The notes beneath the pieces were generated by a model, which was given only the letters and a program-made list of their open reading frames with translations, did not search any database and had not been told where the DNA came from. A stretch of DNA of 64,000 nucleotides from Candidatus Bathyarchaeota archaeon (GTDB taxonomy: Archaea > Thermoproteota > Bathyarchaeia > Bathyarchaeales > Bathycorpusculaceae): assembly GCA_026014685.1 (NCBI GenBank), contig JAOZHW010000005.1:1-64000 (forward strand). Reading direction: 5' to 3'. Both the position numbers and the translations under genes were made by a program. Shown piece by piece: positions 1 to 7,675 of this stretch. How positions within the stretch are numbered: position 1 is the stretch's first letter; the number at the start of each line of letters is the position of its first letter.

Positions 1-867
1 TGCTGAGCCTGCAGCTTGCTTGGACTGCCCCGCTAAGCCTTTAACGGCGTCGGCTACGACGGCGAATCCCCGGCCAGCTTCACCAGCACGAGCAGCCTCA
101 ATAGCCGCGTTTAAAGCAAGCATGTTGGTTTGACCAGCAATATCAGAGACCGAATTAGCCATCTGACCCACCTGCTCAACAGAACTCACCATAGAAGTAA
201 CAGCTTCGGAAACGCGGGTAATGTCGCTTTTTATGTTTTCAATAGCTTTTAGACCTAACTGGCTTTTTTCGTTGGCTTCTCTTGAGCGGCGCACTGCCTC
301 ATCTGTTACAGATGTCGCTTCACGAGCAATTACTCCTGCTTCATCCATGACTTTCTTTAAAGCTTCGGTGCTTCGTGCGGCGTTTTGAGAGAGTTCGGCA
401 AGTTTTTGGGCGCCTGTAGAGACCTGCTGTGATGCAGTGCTAACCTGCTGCATACCAATAGCCATCTGATTAGAAACATTAGCTGCCTGTCGACCCATGT
501 CTAAGACACGAACGCTTGCTTTAGTAGCGTTTCCTGCAGCAGAAAAAACCTTCTGTGCAACTTCTCCGACGCTTTTAGCGGCAGTAGCCACATTGTCGAT
601 GGTTACTGTGGAGTTGGTTGCAAGTTTTGAGACCTGACCTGCAGATAGTTGGGCTTTGCTTGCCAGTTCGGCTATTTGGCGGTTGGTTTTAATTGTTTCT
701 TCGTTGCTTGTTATGATGTCTTTTGCGCCTTTTATTGCGTCTTCGAGGATTTTTTCTTGGGATTTGATTAGTTCTATGTTAATCTGTTTTTGTTTGGTTA
801 ATTCTTTTGTTAGGGTTTCTAGTTTTTTTTCGTACTCTGCTATTTTTTTATCTGCTTCGTCAGGCAT
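1..867 (-). CDS. Methyl-accepting chemotaxis protein, signalling domain (partial)
   Basis: The reading frame is open from an ATG at 865-867 to the window edge (289 codons seen), so the C-terminus is missing. The first 60 residues form a Lys/Glu-rich coiled coil with no signal peptide or membrane segment. The rest is a long helical Ala/Ser/Gln-rich cytoplasmic domain ending in the receptor hairpin tip, with the motif [19 protein letters not shown] that contacts CheA and CheW. This is the best-conserved part of the receptor family. The lack of a membrane anchor in the visible part suggests a soluble receptor, or one tethered by a partner. No other chemotaxis gene lies in the window. Confidence 0.93.
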   Translation of the reverse strand, partial: MPDEADKKIAEYEKKLETLTKELTKQKQINIELIKSQEKILEDAIKGAKDIITSNEETIKTNRQIAELASKAQLSAGQVSKLATNSTVTIDNVATAAKSVGEVAQKVFSAAGNATKASVRVLDMGRQAANVSNQMAIGMQQVSTASQQVSTGAQKLAELSQNAARSTEALKKVMDEAGVIAREATSVTDEAVRRSREANEKSQLGLKAIENIKSDITRVSEAVTSMVSSVEQVGQMANSVSDIAGQTNMLALNAAIEAARAGEAGRGFAVVADAVKGLAGQSKQAAGSA

Positions 868-978
868 TGTTTATTGCGCACTCCAAACATTTTCAGGGGT
901 TGTCTGGTTGTTGCTGATTTTTGTATTAATCAGTTATGAATTCAGAATCTGAACTGGAATATTTTGAAAAATGATTGT

Positions 979-1066
979 TGGCGCCGAGAATGGGATTCGA
1001 ACCCATGCGGACCGGGAGGTCCACGGGCTCTCAAGGCCCGCGCGTTAACCACTCTGCCATCTCGGC
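979..1066 (-). tRNA. tRNA-Ser(TGA)
   Basis: On the minus strand a 7-bp acceptor stem (GCCGAGA/TCTCGGC) closes a class II tRNA with a long variable arm. The anticodon stem CGGGC/GCCCG holds loop CTTGAGA, giving anticodon TGA (serine). The T arm carries GGTTCGAATCC-type sequence. The discriminator base is G and CCA is encoded (979-981). No intron is visible. Confidence 0.96.
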
Positions 1067-1184
1067 ACAACAAATCAACACTCTTAATTCACTGTGTCTT
1101 AAATGTTTACCGAATCACCAACAGCTACTTTTTTAAAAAGCAAGTAAGGTAAGGTTCTTAACTGACAAATTCAACCCTTCTGAT

Positions 1185-1604
1185 ATGTCGCCACCCTTAA
1201 CAATACATATCCCAAGCAACATACTCGAAACCATCTATGCAGGCGCCAAAGAACTCTACCCCCGTGAAAGCTTCCTGCTACTACGAGGCAAAAAAAAGAA
1301 AAACACCCTACAGATCACCGACCTGATTCTCGCTCCCTTTGCCATTCACGGAGAAGGGGAAGTGCACTTCAACCCTTACATGTTTTCAGGCGACTTCTCA
1401 CTTGTCGGAACGGTGCATTCCCATCCCTCAGGCGACATTTCCCCCAGTCACGTAGACTTGAACTATTTTTTTGGGCGTGTACTGTTGATCGTGTGTTATC
1501 CCTACGAAGGTAAAGAATGCATAGCTGCCTACGATTCAAACGGCGATGAACTCCCAATCGAAGTGACCGCTGCCATAGAATGCAAAGATGAAGAATTCTA
1601 CTAA
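1185..1604 (+). CDS. JAMM/MPN-domain metalloprotease
   Basis: A 139-residue protein that is essentially one JAB1/MPN (JAMM) domain. It has the zinc signature H-x-H-x7-S-x2-D in HSHPSGDISPSHVD (about residues 83-96), with an upstream acidic residue able to serve as the catalytic Glu. Family members are zinc isopeptidases; archaeal ones remove ubiquitin-like SAMP proteins from targets or cleave sulfur-carrier fusions. Which of these roles applies cannot be told here, since no SAMP gene is adjacent. The stop overlaps the stop of the convergent gene at 1601 by a few bases. The size fits stand-alone archaeal JAMM proteins. Confidence 0.85.
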   Translation: MSPPLTIHIPSNILETIYAGAKELYPRESFLLLRGKKKKNTLQITDLILAPFAIHGEGEVHFNPYMFSGDFSLVGTVHSHPSGDISPSHVDLNYFFGRVLLIVCYPYEGKECIAAYDSNGDELPIEVTAAIECKDEEFY

Positions 1605-1963
1605 GTCTCTTTTTGTGCTGTCATTGTAGCTAATTGAAATGCAGCAAGGTAGTCCGTAGCGAATTTGTCAGCATTACCTTCAGTTCCCCTATGCAATCCA
1701 TCGACTGCGCGGCACCGAAGATGGTGATAGAATTCATGCAAAACAACAAAAGGGTTAGTCACTATGTCGCTGTTCTGTACGCTTATGGTTTGGGTTTTGG
1801 CCGTGTAGCAGCCGTATGCTTTGATTTTGTGCTTTTTTGGCAACCCAACCTTAAAAGAGGGCACACTGACACAGTATTCTTTTGCCAGCAACGCCAATGC
1901 AGCCTCGGTTTTGCCGCTTAAAATCAACGCAACAACGTAAGCTTTGAAGTCAATCTGAGTCAT
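1601..1963 (-). CDS. Small HExxH zinc-peptidase-like protein
   Basis: A 120-residue protein with the zinc motif HEFYHH (HExxH) near residue 75 and a downstream EGNADKFA segment, where the Glu could be the third zinc ligand, as in ImmA/IrrE-like minimal gluzincins. There is no signal peptide, so it is probably cytoplasmic. The ATG at 1961-1963 was preferred over the TTG two codons upstream because GGTGA lies 7 nt before it. The function is unknown: family members cleave repressors or process small substrates, but no partner regulator is adjacent. It converges on the JAMM gene with overlapping stops. Confidence 0.6.
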   Translation of the reverse strand: MTQIDFKAYVVALILSGKTEAALALLAKEYCVSVPSFKVGLPKKHKIKAYGCYTAKTQTISVQNSDIVTNPFVVLHEFYHHLRCRAVDGLHRGTEGNADKFATDYLAAFQLATMTAQKET

Positions 1964-2007
1964 TGGCAAGTCACCGCTAAACCGTCGAGGCGCTTAATTA
2001 AGGTGGT

Positions 2008-3258
2008 TTATTGTCCGTATGTTCCCCTTCGGATTTTCTCAACTAAGAGGTGAATGAACTCGATGGGCCACACATCGTCACATACATCGTCAGTTAAGAT
2101 TTTACGTTGATGATAAAGAGGTATAAGGTCGTTTTTGAGCAGAAGAATCAACAAGAATTTGTGCCCATATGTGCGTTTGAAGAGAGCGTATTTGCGGGCT
2201 TGTTTTTTGGTCATTTCAAAATGCGGTTCCAAGATGATTTTTCGGCCCTGCACCGTTTTCTCCAAAATAAAATCAGGAGTATAAACCTCGTTAGGTAAAG
2301 GAAAACTAATAGTTTCATACCCATAGGGAATGTGCATACGAAGCAAGGTAAGGGCAGTTTTCTTTTCCCAGCCACTCTTGTAGCGGCTCATCTTTTGATA
2401 GTAAGCTTGCGATTGCCCCGTGATTTTCTGCATACGCTCCAAGAAGTCAAGGGCAGTCTTGAGCGTGTAGCGATTGAGAGTTTTCTGCTTTAACCATCTG
2501 CCTAAGAGAAAAAAGGGGTAATCTATTTTTGCAGGATCATGTGGAAAGAGTTTTTTAGCGTAATCGGTTAGCCTCTGTCTGGCTTGAGCAGCTGTTGGTT
2601 CATCGCGCCAAAGGGAAGGCGAAGCAGTGGAAATGATTCCTAAACTTGCAGCCACGTTCGCGTTCTCTTTAGTTAATGGAACATAGAGGTCCTCGGGTAG
2701 CAGGTGATCGTAAATCTGTAGGTCAGGTTGGGGTCGTACCATCCACCGCATATAGGTCCAAGCGCGATCTTTGTGGGGGCCACTAAGAGAAGGTATGTTT
2801 TTTGATAGGTCTTCGATGAAGTCTTTGGGTTTAGTGAATTTTTGAGCATACTTAAGCAGGTTACGTTCAGCAGTATTGCGGATGAATAGGTTGACGGAGG
2901 CAAGGTTTTCAGAGGCTGCTTTTTTATTCGGACCCAAGTCGTGGTAGAATTCGGCTTTGACTATTTCTTCTTCAAAGAGATGCGCTTTTTTGATTTCGAA
3001 CAGCTGGTTACCAAACGCTTCATGCAAATAAACCATCAGCATACGAGCATTCTCAGGGTAACCGACTACTGTATCATCCAAGATGGAGGACGCAAGCAAA
3101 AAGTAGTGAGCAGCTATCCGTCTCTCCTCATACTTCTCGGAGTAGGGATTAAAAAGCAGCCGCGGACTCATGCGGCGGTCCCATTGGACGTCAGCAACGT
3201 TGGAGTTTTTGTTTATAAATTCCACAAGTAGCGCTTGTATTTCGTCATTTGCAGCCAT
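2008..3258 (-). CDS. Uncharacterised protein with possible PD-(D/E)xK nuclease C-terminus
   Basis: A soluble protein of about 416 residues from the ATG at 3256-3258; a TTG at 3298-3300 would add 14 residues. The first 290 residues are mostly helical and not recognised. The last third contains YTPDFIL followed about 10 residues later by KIILEPHFEM, and then a Lys/Arg-rich helix. A strand-Asp, strand-Glu-x-x layout is the usual look of a restriction-endonuclease-like core, and YxPDF is common in such nucleases. This is a motif-level inference, as the catalytic Lys is not in its classical spacing. No methylase or helicase lies next to it. Alternative: a structural DNA-binding protein. Confidence 0.55.
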   Translation of the reverse strand: MAANDEIQALLVEFINKNSNVADVQWDRRMSPRLLFNPYSEKYEERRIAAHYFLLASSILDDTVVGYPENARMLMVYLHEAFGNQLFEIKKAHLFEEEIVKAEFYHDLGPNKKAASENLASVNLFIRNTAERNLLKYAQKFTKPKDFIEDLSKNIPSLSGPHKDRAWTYMRWMVRPQPDLQIYDHLLPEDLYVPLTKENANVAASLGIISTASPSLWRDEPTAAQARQRLTDYAKKLFPHDPAKIDYPFFLLGRWLKQKTLNRYTLKTALDFLERMQKITGQSQAYYQKMSRYKSGWEKKTALTLLRMHIPYGYETISFPLPNEVYTPDFILEKTVQGRKIILEPHFEMTKKQARKYALFKRTYGHKFLLILLLKNDLIPLYHQRKILTDDVCDDVWPIEFIHLLVEKIRRGTYGQ

Positions 3259-3300
3259 GACCCGTGATTCCGTAAAGTAGGTGTATTGTTTATTGTGCAA

Positions 3301-3451
3301 GGATGCTTAAAACTTCTGTCATCCCCCGAGCATGCCGAGCATTAAGTGTCCTTGATTTTTTTTATGGCTAAGAAAAATGTAGATGTTTGAGGTGGAAAAA
3401 ACAGAAAAATCAGGGGATAAAGGTACCCCTCATTTTGAAATTAAACTGGAG
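3301..3451. other. Intergenic spacer
   Basis: It holds the upstream region of the 2008-3258 gene (a TTTTAAGC element near 3307-3314 on the minus strand) and the end of the PKD gene. No gene or strong hairpin was seen. Confidence 0.5.
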
Positions 3452-5383
3452 CTAAACTGTTACAGAGTATATCGTTATCGGCAAGTGGCAGTAGTTGTTG
3501 TCATAGTTGTTGTCCATCCAGTCCACTATTTCGAATGTTAACGCTTTTCCTTGACCGACGTAGATTATTGAGTATGTATGTAAGGTAGCTCCGTTGCTAA
3601 ATGTGCCCCAATTGACGTCGTTGCCGTTTATTTGTAAGAATGAATGACCGTTGGGTGCAAGGTTGGAGTCACTCCAGTCCCACGCGTTCGATGCATCTGC
3701 AGAGTAGTACATGGCGTCTGCTGCAAGATTCGCTGAAGCATTATACCAGAAGATCTCGGAAACCTCTATGACGTAAATCTTGCCTGCTTCAAGAACAGGT
3801 GAAGTCACAGTGGACCCATAGATGTTACGCATGTCAGTGGCACTCCACGCGGTACCTGACCAAACTAGAGATTTCGTTGAAAGGTCGATTACGGTTATTT
3901 GTTGGGTTGTGGTGCTTGTTTTGCCATTTTCGTCTGTTACAGTGAAAGTAACGGTTTTCACGCCTGGGGTTGTGTAGGCGTGTGTTGGGTGATGTTCACT
4001 GCTAGTTGTGCCGTCTCCGAAGTCCCATAGGAACTGGTTAACCATTCCTGAACCGTGGAGTGATGTGCATGTGAAAGTTATTGTTTCCCCGACTACAGGT
4101 ACAGTTGGGCTGTAGGTGAAACTTGCAGTGGGTGACGTATAGTCGTTCACGGTTAATTCGTGGGTTACAGTGCTTGTTTTGCCGTTCGAGTCGGTCACAG
4201 TTAAAGTAACGGTCTTTAGGCCAACAGTGGTGTATGCATGGGTTGGATTTTGCTGTGTGCTTGTAACACCGTCACCGAAATCCCAAAGCCAACTGTTAAT
4301 TACGCCTGAACCCGCAACAGAAGTATCAGTAAAGCTCACGATTTGTTGAAGTACGGGGTTAACGTTGGAAACCGTGAATTCTGCAGATGGAGCCTTCTCA
4401 ACGGTTATACTCTTTGAGATAGAACTTGACTTACCGTTTGTGTCAGTTACCGTTAGAGTGATGGTTTTGACGCCGATGGAGGAGTAGGCGTGTGTTGGGT
4501 TTTGCTGTGTGCTTGTTGTTCCATCACCAAAACTCCAGAGCCATTGATTGATTACGCCTGAGCCGGCAACAGAGTTATCGGTGAAGGTGACATCTTGAAG
4601 GACAGTTGGATTAACTGATGAGACAGCGAAGTCTGCTGTTGGGGCATTAATCACGATGGCTTTTTCTACGTTTAGGGTTTTTGTGACTGTACTTGAAATA
4701 CCGAATGAGTCAGTAACTGTTAAAGTAACAGTTTTCACACCGGCAACAGCGTATAGGTGCGATGGATGCTGCACGGTGCTGGTTGTGCCGTCACCGAAAT
4801 CCCACAACCAAGAAGTGACTTCACCAAGGAATGAAGTGGACTTATCGGTGAAGACAACTTGCTGATTTACAGAGGGATTAGCGTTTGACACTGAGAAATC
4901 AGCAATCGGCAGTAAACGCATAAGTGGCGCTGTGAAGCCGCGGAGGCTTTCAACAAAGATCATTTTTGTTGTGGTGCTTGTTTTTCCGCTGGAGTCTGTT
5001 ACTGTTAAAGTGACGGTCTTGACGCCAGTGGTTGAGTATGCGTGTCGGGGGTTCTGTTCGGTGCTTGTTGTGCCGTCACCGAAATTCCATGACCACTGTG
5101 TAATCGCGTCGGCACCTTTTTGGGATGTGTCTATGAACCTAATGTTGTAATTGACAATTGGGGCTGTGTATCTGAAACTTGCAAACAGGGCCGCTTGAGG
5201 CGGGTTTGGCTTAGAATTTGAAGTGGTATCTATGCCTGTGTCATCTGGAGCTTGAGGATCGTTATCGTTAACCGAGCCCGTGACATAGGTGTATGCTATG
5301 AATGAACTGAGAGCGGCTAGGACAATTAGAATAATTATCGAAGCTGCTGAGACTTTTTTTGAAGGATGAATTTTGGTTTGCAT
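3452..5383 (-). CDS. Membrane-anchored surface protein with five PKD domains
   Basis: A 643-residue protein. Residues 8-35 form one N-terminal hydrophobic segment (signal anchor), followed by an Asp/Pro/Asn-rich linker. Five PKD (polycystic kidney disease) domains of about 85 residues follow, between roughly 65 and 497. Each carries the hallmark W.(W/N)FGDG(T/V)TS and a (H/Y)xY turn. The last 145 residues form a separate beta-rich domain rich in Trp/Tyr/Asn. PKD repeats are extracellular Ig-like spacers or adhesion modules in archaeal S-layer and surface proteins. Repeats 3 and 4 are closest to each other, suggesting recent duplication. It is monocistronic with its own upstream region. Confidence 0.88.
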   Translation of the reverse strand: MQTKIHPSKKVSAASIIILIVLAALSSFIAYTYVTGSVNDNDPQAPDDTGIDTTSNSKPNPPQAALFASFRYTAPIVNYNIRFIDTSQKGADAITQWSWNFGDGTTSTEQNPRHAYSTTGVKTVTLTVTDSSGKTSTTTKMIFVESLRGFTAPLMRLLPIADFSVSNANPSVNQQVVFTDKSTSFLGEVTSWLWDFGDGTTSTVQHPSHLYAVAGVKTVTLTVTDSFGISSTVTKTLNVEKAIVINAPTADFAVSSVNPTVLQDVTFTDNSVAGSGVINQWLWSFGDGTTSTQQNPTHAYSSIGVKTITLTVTDTNGKSSSISKSITVEKAPSAEFTVSNVNPVLQQIVSFTDTSVAGSGVINSWLWDFGDGVTSTQQNPTHAYTTVGLKTVTLTVTDSNGKTSTVTHELTVNDYTSPTASFTYSPTVPVVGETITFTCTSLHGSGMVNQFLWDFGDGTTSSEHHPTHAYTTPGVKTVTFTVTDENGKTSTTTQQITVIDLSTKSLVWSGTAWSATDMRNIYGSTVTSPVLEAGKIYVIEVSEIFWYNASANLAADAMYYSADASNAWDWSDSNLAPNGHSFLQINGNDVNWGTFSNGATLHTYSIIYVGQGKALTFEIVDWMDNNYDNNYCHLPITIYSVTV

Positions 5384-5678
5384 CTTACTCGCTTCCTGAG
5401 TCTTTTTAATTTATAGAGCATATTGCTTGTTTTCAGTCATAGGAAATTTGCCTTTATTAAGCGGTAAGCCGAAGCAAGCAATACATCGAAAACAGAAATA
5501 TCTCTAACACCGTGTGGCAAGTGATTTGAGCATAGAAACCTACGATTAACACCTCTTTGATTTGATGATATGCATAAGGTATTTAGGATGCGAAAGTAAA
5601 ATGTTCAGAAACAAGGCACCTTTAAAGAATCGAAGCGCCTAAATAGGAAGACGCAGTAGGAAAGGTGGCTAATAGTGT

Positions 5679-5756
5679 GGGCCGGTCGTCTAGCCTGGTT
5701 AGGACATCTGCTTGACGTGCAGAAGGTCGCCGGTTCGAATCCGGTTCGGCCCACCA
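5679..5756 (+). tRNA. tRNA-Val(GAC)
   Basis: Acceptor stem GGGCCGG pairs with TCGGCCC (one G-T). The anticodon stem TCTGC/GCAGA holds loop TTGACGT with anticodon GAC (valine). The T arm is GCCGG-TTCGAAT-CCGGT. The discriminator is A and CCA is encoded (5754-5756). No intron is seen. Confidence 0.96.
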
Positions 5757-5860
5757 TTCTCTTACCTTATCTCGACAAGTAACCCATTCTTTGATAGTCC
5801 CTTTAAGGAATTTCTAAATGAATCCAGCACCAAAAAAGACAGCTTTGAATAAAGACCTAG

Positions 5861-6029
5861 GGAGGGGAGGTAACATCTGAGAGGTCGCGTGAAAAGAAGA
5901 GGCTTTCACTGGCGCTCGTCCACGCCACCCGCTTAAAGTCAAAGTTGGGCCTCCCGAGCTCACAGACACGGATAGGATACATGTAAGGGGCTTTTACGCG
6001 TGCATAGCAAGCGACACTGAGTGAAAGCC
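5861..6029 (+). ncRNA. Candidate structured RNA (unassigned)
   Basis: This 350-base gap downstream of tRNA-Val has no convincing reading frame but unusual pairing potential. A perfect 10-bp inverted repeat joins 5901-5910 (GGCTTTCACT) to 6020-6029 (AGTGAAAGCC). The same TTTCAC can pair instead with GTGAAA at 5889-5894. GGGAGG near 5860-5870 can pair with CCTCCC at 5950-5955, and GGCG/CGCC (5911-5924) forms a local hairpin. The region is GC-richer than its flanks and a T run follows near 6050. Family and strand are uncertain; it does not match the conserved cores of RNase P or SRP RNA that I can recall. Confidence 0.3.
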
Positions 6030-6114
6030 AACATACCTTCTGGCGGTGATTGTTTTTGTAGTTTGTGGATGTATAAGCTGAATTAAAAAACCAAAAGAAA
6101 AAAGGGCGGTAAAA

Positions 6115-6375
6115 TTATCTTTTGCGTGATTCAATTATGCCTCGGCATTTATCAGCAAACTGACAGTACTGCAAACACGCGGCGGAGGGGTCGGGGCGTT
6201 TCCATTCGGCTCCGCAGCTGGGACAAGTTGTTTTGTCCTCATCACTCCAGATTTCCAACTCGCCGCCACAGACGTGGCAGTTGATGTAAGCGGGTTTAGG
6301 CTGGAGTAAGTCACGGAGTCCGGGGCATGTTTCAGGGTTCTTTTCGATTTTGTCTTTAGAGCTCAACGATGTCAC
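6115..6375 (-). CDS. Small zinc-ribbon protein
   Basis: An 86-residue protein overlapping the end of the ferredoxin gene by about 20 bases, so probably translated from the same mRNA. It has a classical zinc ribbon made of CHVCGG and CPSCGAEW (two CxxC knuckles 18 residues apart), then a second Cys group, C-x3-C-x5-C, near the C-terminus that could bind a further metal or an Fe-S cluster. No catalytic domain is present. It probably works with the upstream 4Fe-4S protein under the same ArsR regulator; the exact role is unknown. Confidence 0.75.
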   Translation of the reverse strand: MTSLSSKDKIEKNPETCPGLRDLLQPKPAYINCHVCGGELEIWSDEDKTTCPSCGAEWKRPDPSAACLQYCQFADKCRGIIESRKR

Positions 6376-7003
6376 CTCCGATTTTGACCTCGTATTCTTT
6401 AACTGGAACCTGCTTACCTGATCCCTCGATGGCTTTGTTGACTGCCCACTTCAACCCTGTACAACAGGGCACTTCCATGTGAACTACGGTTATGCCTGCG
6501 ATGTTGTTCTGTTTTAGGATCTCAGTTAGTTTAGCGGCGTAAGCTCTGGCGTCGTTGAATTTGGGGCAGCCGATGATGACGCGTTTTCCAGCCATCAGGT
6601 CGTGGAAGCTTTTGAGGGCGACAGGTGCGCAGTCAGCGGCTAAGAGGATGCTTGCGTTTTCGAAGAAGGGTGCTTTGGGTGGAACTAGGTCCAATTTTAC
6701 TGGCCATTGGGGTTTCTGTGGTTCAGCTTGGGCTGGTTGGATTGTGACTGGTTTTTCTATGCCTTTACTTTTTAGGTATTCGTGGACTTCGGCTTCGTTG
6801 AATGCTTCTGCTTCGCGTTCTGTAACGGTGATTGCGCCCTGTGGGCATTGACCTAAACATGCACCTAAACCGTCGCAGTAGGTGTCTTTTACGAGTTTGG
6901 CTTTTCCGTTGACGATTTGGAGTGCGCCTTCAGCACATTTAGGGATGCATGCTCCGCATCCATTACAGAGTTCTTCATTAATGTGTACGATTTTTCTTTT
7001 CAT
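6356..7003 (-). CDS. 4Fe-4S dicluster protein with C-terminal Cys-containing domain
   Basis: A 215-residue cytoplasmic protein. Residues 10-65 hold a bacterial-type ferredoxin module: CNGCGACIPKC with CAEGAL context, and CDGLGACLGQCPQGAI, which together can ligate two [4Fe-4S] clusters. A charged linker leads to a 110-residue domain with single Cys residues (DCAPVAL, IGCPKF) and a CC pair (EVPCCTG). This arrangement is common in proteins annotated only as 4Fe-4S binding protein in anaerobes. A good AGGAG site precedes the ATG. It follows the arsR-like gene by 1 base and overlaps the zinc-ribbon gene, so the three form one operon. A redox or metal-stress role is an inference. Confidence 0.85.
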   Translation of the reverse strand: MKRKIVHINEELCNGCGACIPKCAEGALQIVNGKAKLVKDTYCDGLGACLGQCPQGAITVTEREAEAFNEAEVHEYLKSKGIEKPVTIQPAQAEPQKPQWPVKLDLVPPKAPFFENASILLAADCAPVALKSFHDLMAGKRVIIGCPKFNDARAYAAKLTEILKQNNIAGITVVHMEVPCCTGLKWAVNKAIEGSGKQVPVKEYEVKIGGDIVEL

Positions 7004-7004
7004 T

Positions 7005-7325
7005 TTATTTTTCTCCTTTTAGGCATTTTCCGCCTGTGGGGCAGAATTTTTGGGCGTGGTTTTCTATGGCTTCAAAGATGGGGGCTATGGTTTCTTGGTT
7101 GACGGTTAGGATGTGTTTTTTGCCTTCTCGGTGGCTGATTAGGATGTTGCAGTCGAGGAGGGGTTTTATGTTGTGGCTGATCATGCTTTGTTCTTGTCCG
7201 AGGGCTGCTGCGAGTTCGGTTACGCTCATGGGTTGGTTGATGAGTTGTTCGATGGCTGCGAGGCGGGTGGGGTTGGATAGGTTTGTGAAGAAGCGGTGGC
7301 AGATTGTGGTTAGGCTTTTTTTCAT
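7005..7325 (-). CDS. ArsR-family winged-helix regulator
   Basis: A 106-residue single-domain regulator. Residues 14-80 form a winged helix with the recognition helix in LGQEQSMISHNIKPLLDC, typical of ArsR/SmtB proteins. The tail carries FCPTGGKC, a CxxxxxC pair that could bind metal or sense thiols together with C9 and C56. It heads the operon with the 4Fe-4S and zinc-ribbon genes (1-base gap). Two TGAA-N6-TTCA palindromes lie just upstream of its start, which points to autorepression. The inducer is unknown; metalloid, metal or oxidant are the family options. Confidence 0.88.
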   Translation of the reverse strand: MKKSLTTICHRFFTNLSNPTRLAAIEQLINQPMSVTELAAALGQEQSMISHNIKPLLDCNILISHREGKKHILTVNQETIAPIFEAIENHAQKFCPTGGKCLKGEK

Positions 7326-7346
7326 TTTCCCATCTCACTATTTGCA

Positions 7347-7376
7347 TGAATAATTATTCATATGAAACATTATTCA
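7347..7376. promoter_or_regulatory. Tandem ArsR operator
   Basis: Two palindromes upstream of the ArsR gene: a perfect one, TGAATAATTATTCA (7347-7360), and TGAA-ACATTA-TTCA (7363-7376). They are 16 bases apart centre to centre, so two dimers would sit on neighbouring turns of the helix. Confidence 0.65.
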
Positions 7377-7393
7377 TATAAACCTATTGGCCA

Positions 7394-7531
7394 CTAAAGC
7401 TGATATCTACCCAAATCAGCCGAACCCGTATCAGGCGTAACAAAATAAAAAACCAACCCACACGCACAGCACTTAACCTCTTGATTTCTCAGCCGCTCAA
7501 CCCGCAACGAACCACACTTCGGACAACGCAT
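7394..7531 (-). CDS. 45-residue zinc-ribbon microprotein
   Basis: A short minus-strand frame from ATG at 7529-7531 to TAG at 7394-7396, encoding 45 residues. It begins MRCPKCGS and has CCACGLVF about 15 residues later, so two Cys knuckles form a minimal zinc ribbon, followed by a 20-residue tail. It reads toward the ArsR operator and could be co-transcribed with that operon. The zinc-ribbon pattern argues that this is a real gene. No function is assigned. Confidence 0.6.
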   Translation of the reverse strand: MRCPKCGSLRVERLRNQEVKCCACGLVFYFVTPDTGSADLGRYQL

Positions 7532-7595
7532 AACTATAGCACCATTAACTTTTGGGGTCTGTCATTCGTTTAATTCTTCATCTTTCCCGATCAGA

Positions 7596-7618
7596 CTGGG
7601 ACGGCGACATCATCCCCC
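7596..7618. repeat. Direct repeat A, copy 1 (possible attL)
   Basis: A 23-bp sequence (CTGGGACGGCGACATC followed by ATCCCCC) identical to 12420-12442. Its GGGACGG (7598-7604) is also inverted at 7632-7638 as CCGTCCC, just before the recombinase, so it could include a recombinase arm site. Confidence 0.65.
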
Positions 7619-7675
7619 GATGGAAAATGCACCGTCCCCGACTATAAAGTCTTGGGGTTAAAGGAGGACAAGAAA

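Noticed and set aside
964-1152. Plus-strand frame across the tRNA-Ser gene
   Set aside because: Same type of tRNA-derived artefact.
5861-6060. RNase P RNA or SRP RNA at the structured gap
   Set aside because: The conserved cores of those RNAs that I know are not present on either strand.
7072-7347. Minus-strand frame rich in Arg, Pro and His over the ArsR gene
   Set aside because: A shadow of the ArsR frame, with composition unlike a real protein.
7596-7618. Repeat A as a C/D-box sRNA (ATGATG and CTGA visible on the minus strand)
   Set aside because: The C-box-like element is not kept in the third copy and the D box is not at a fixed distance.
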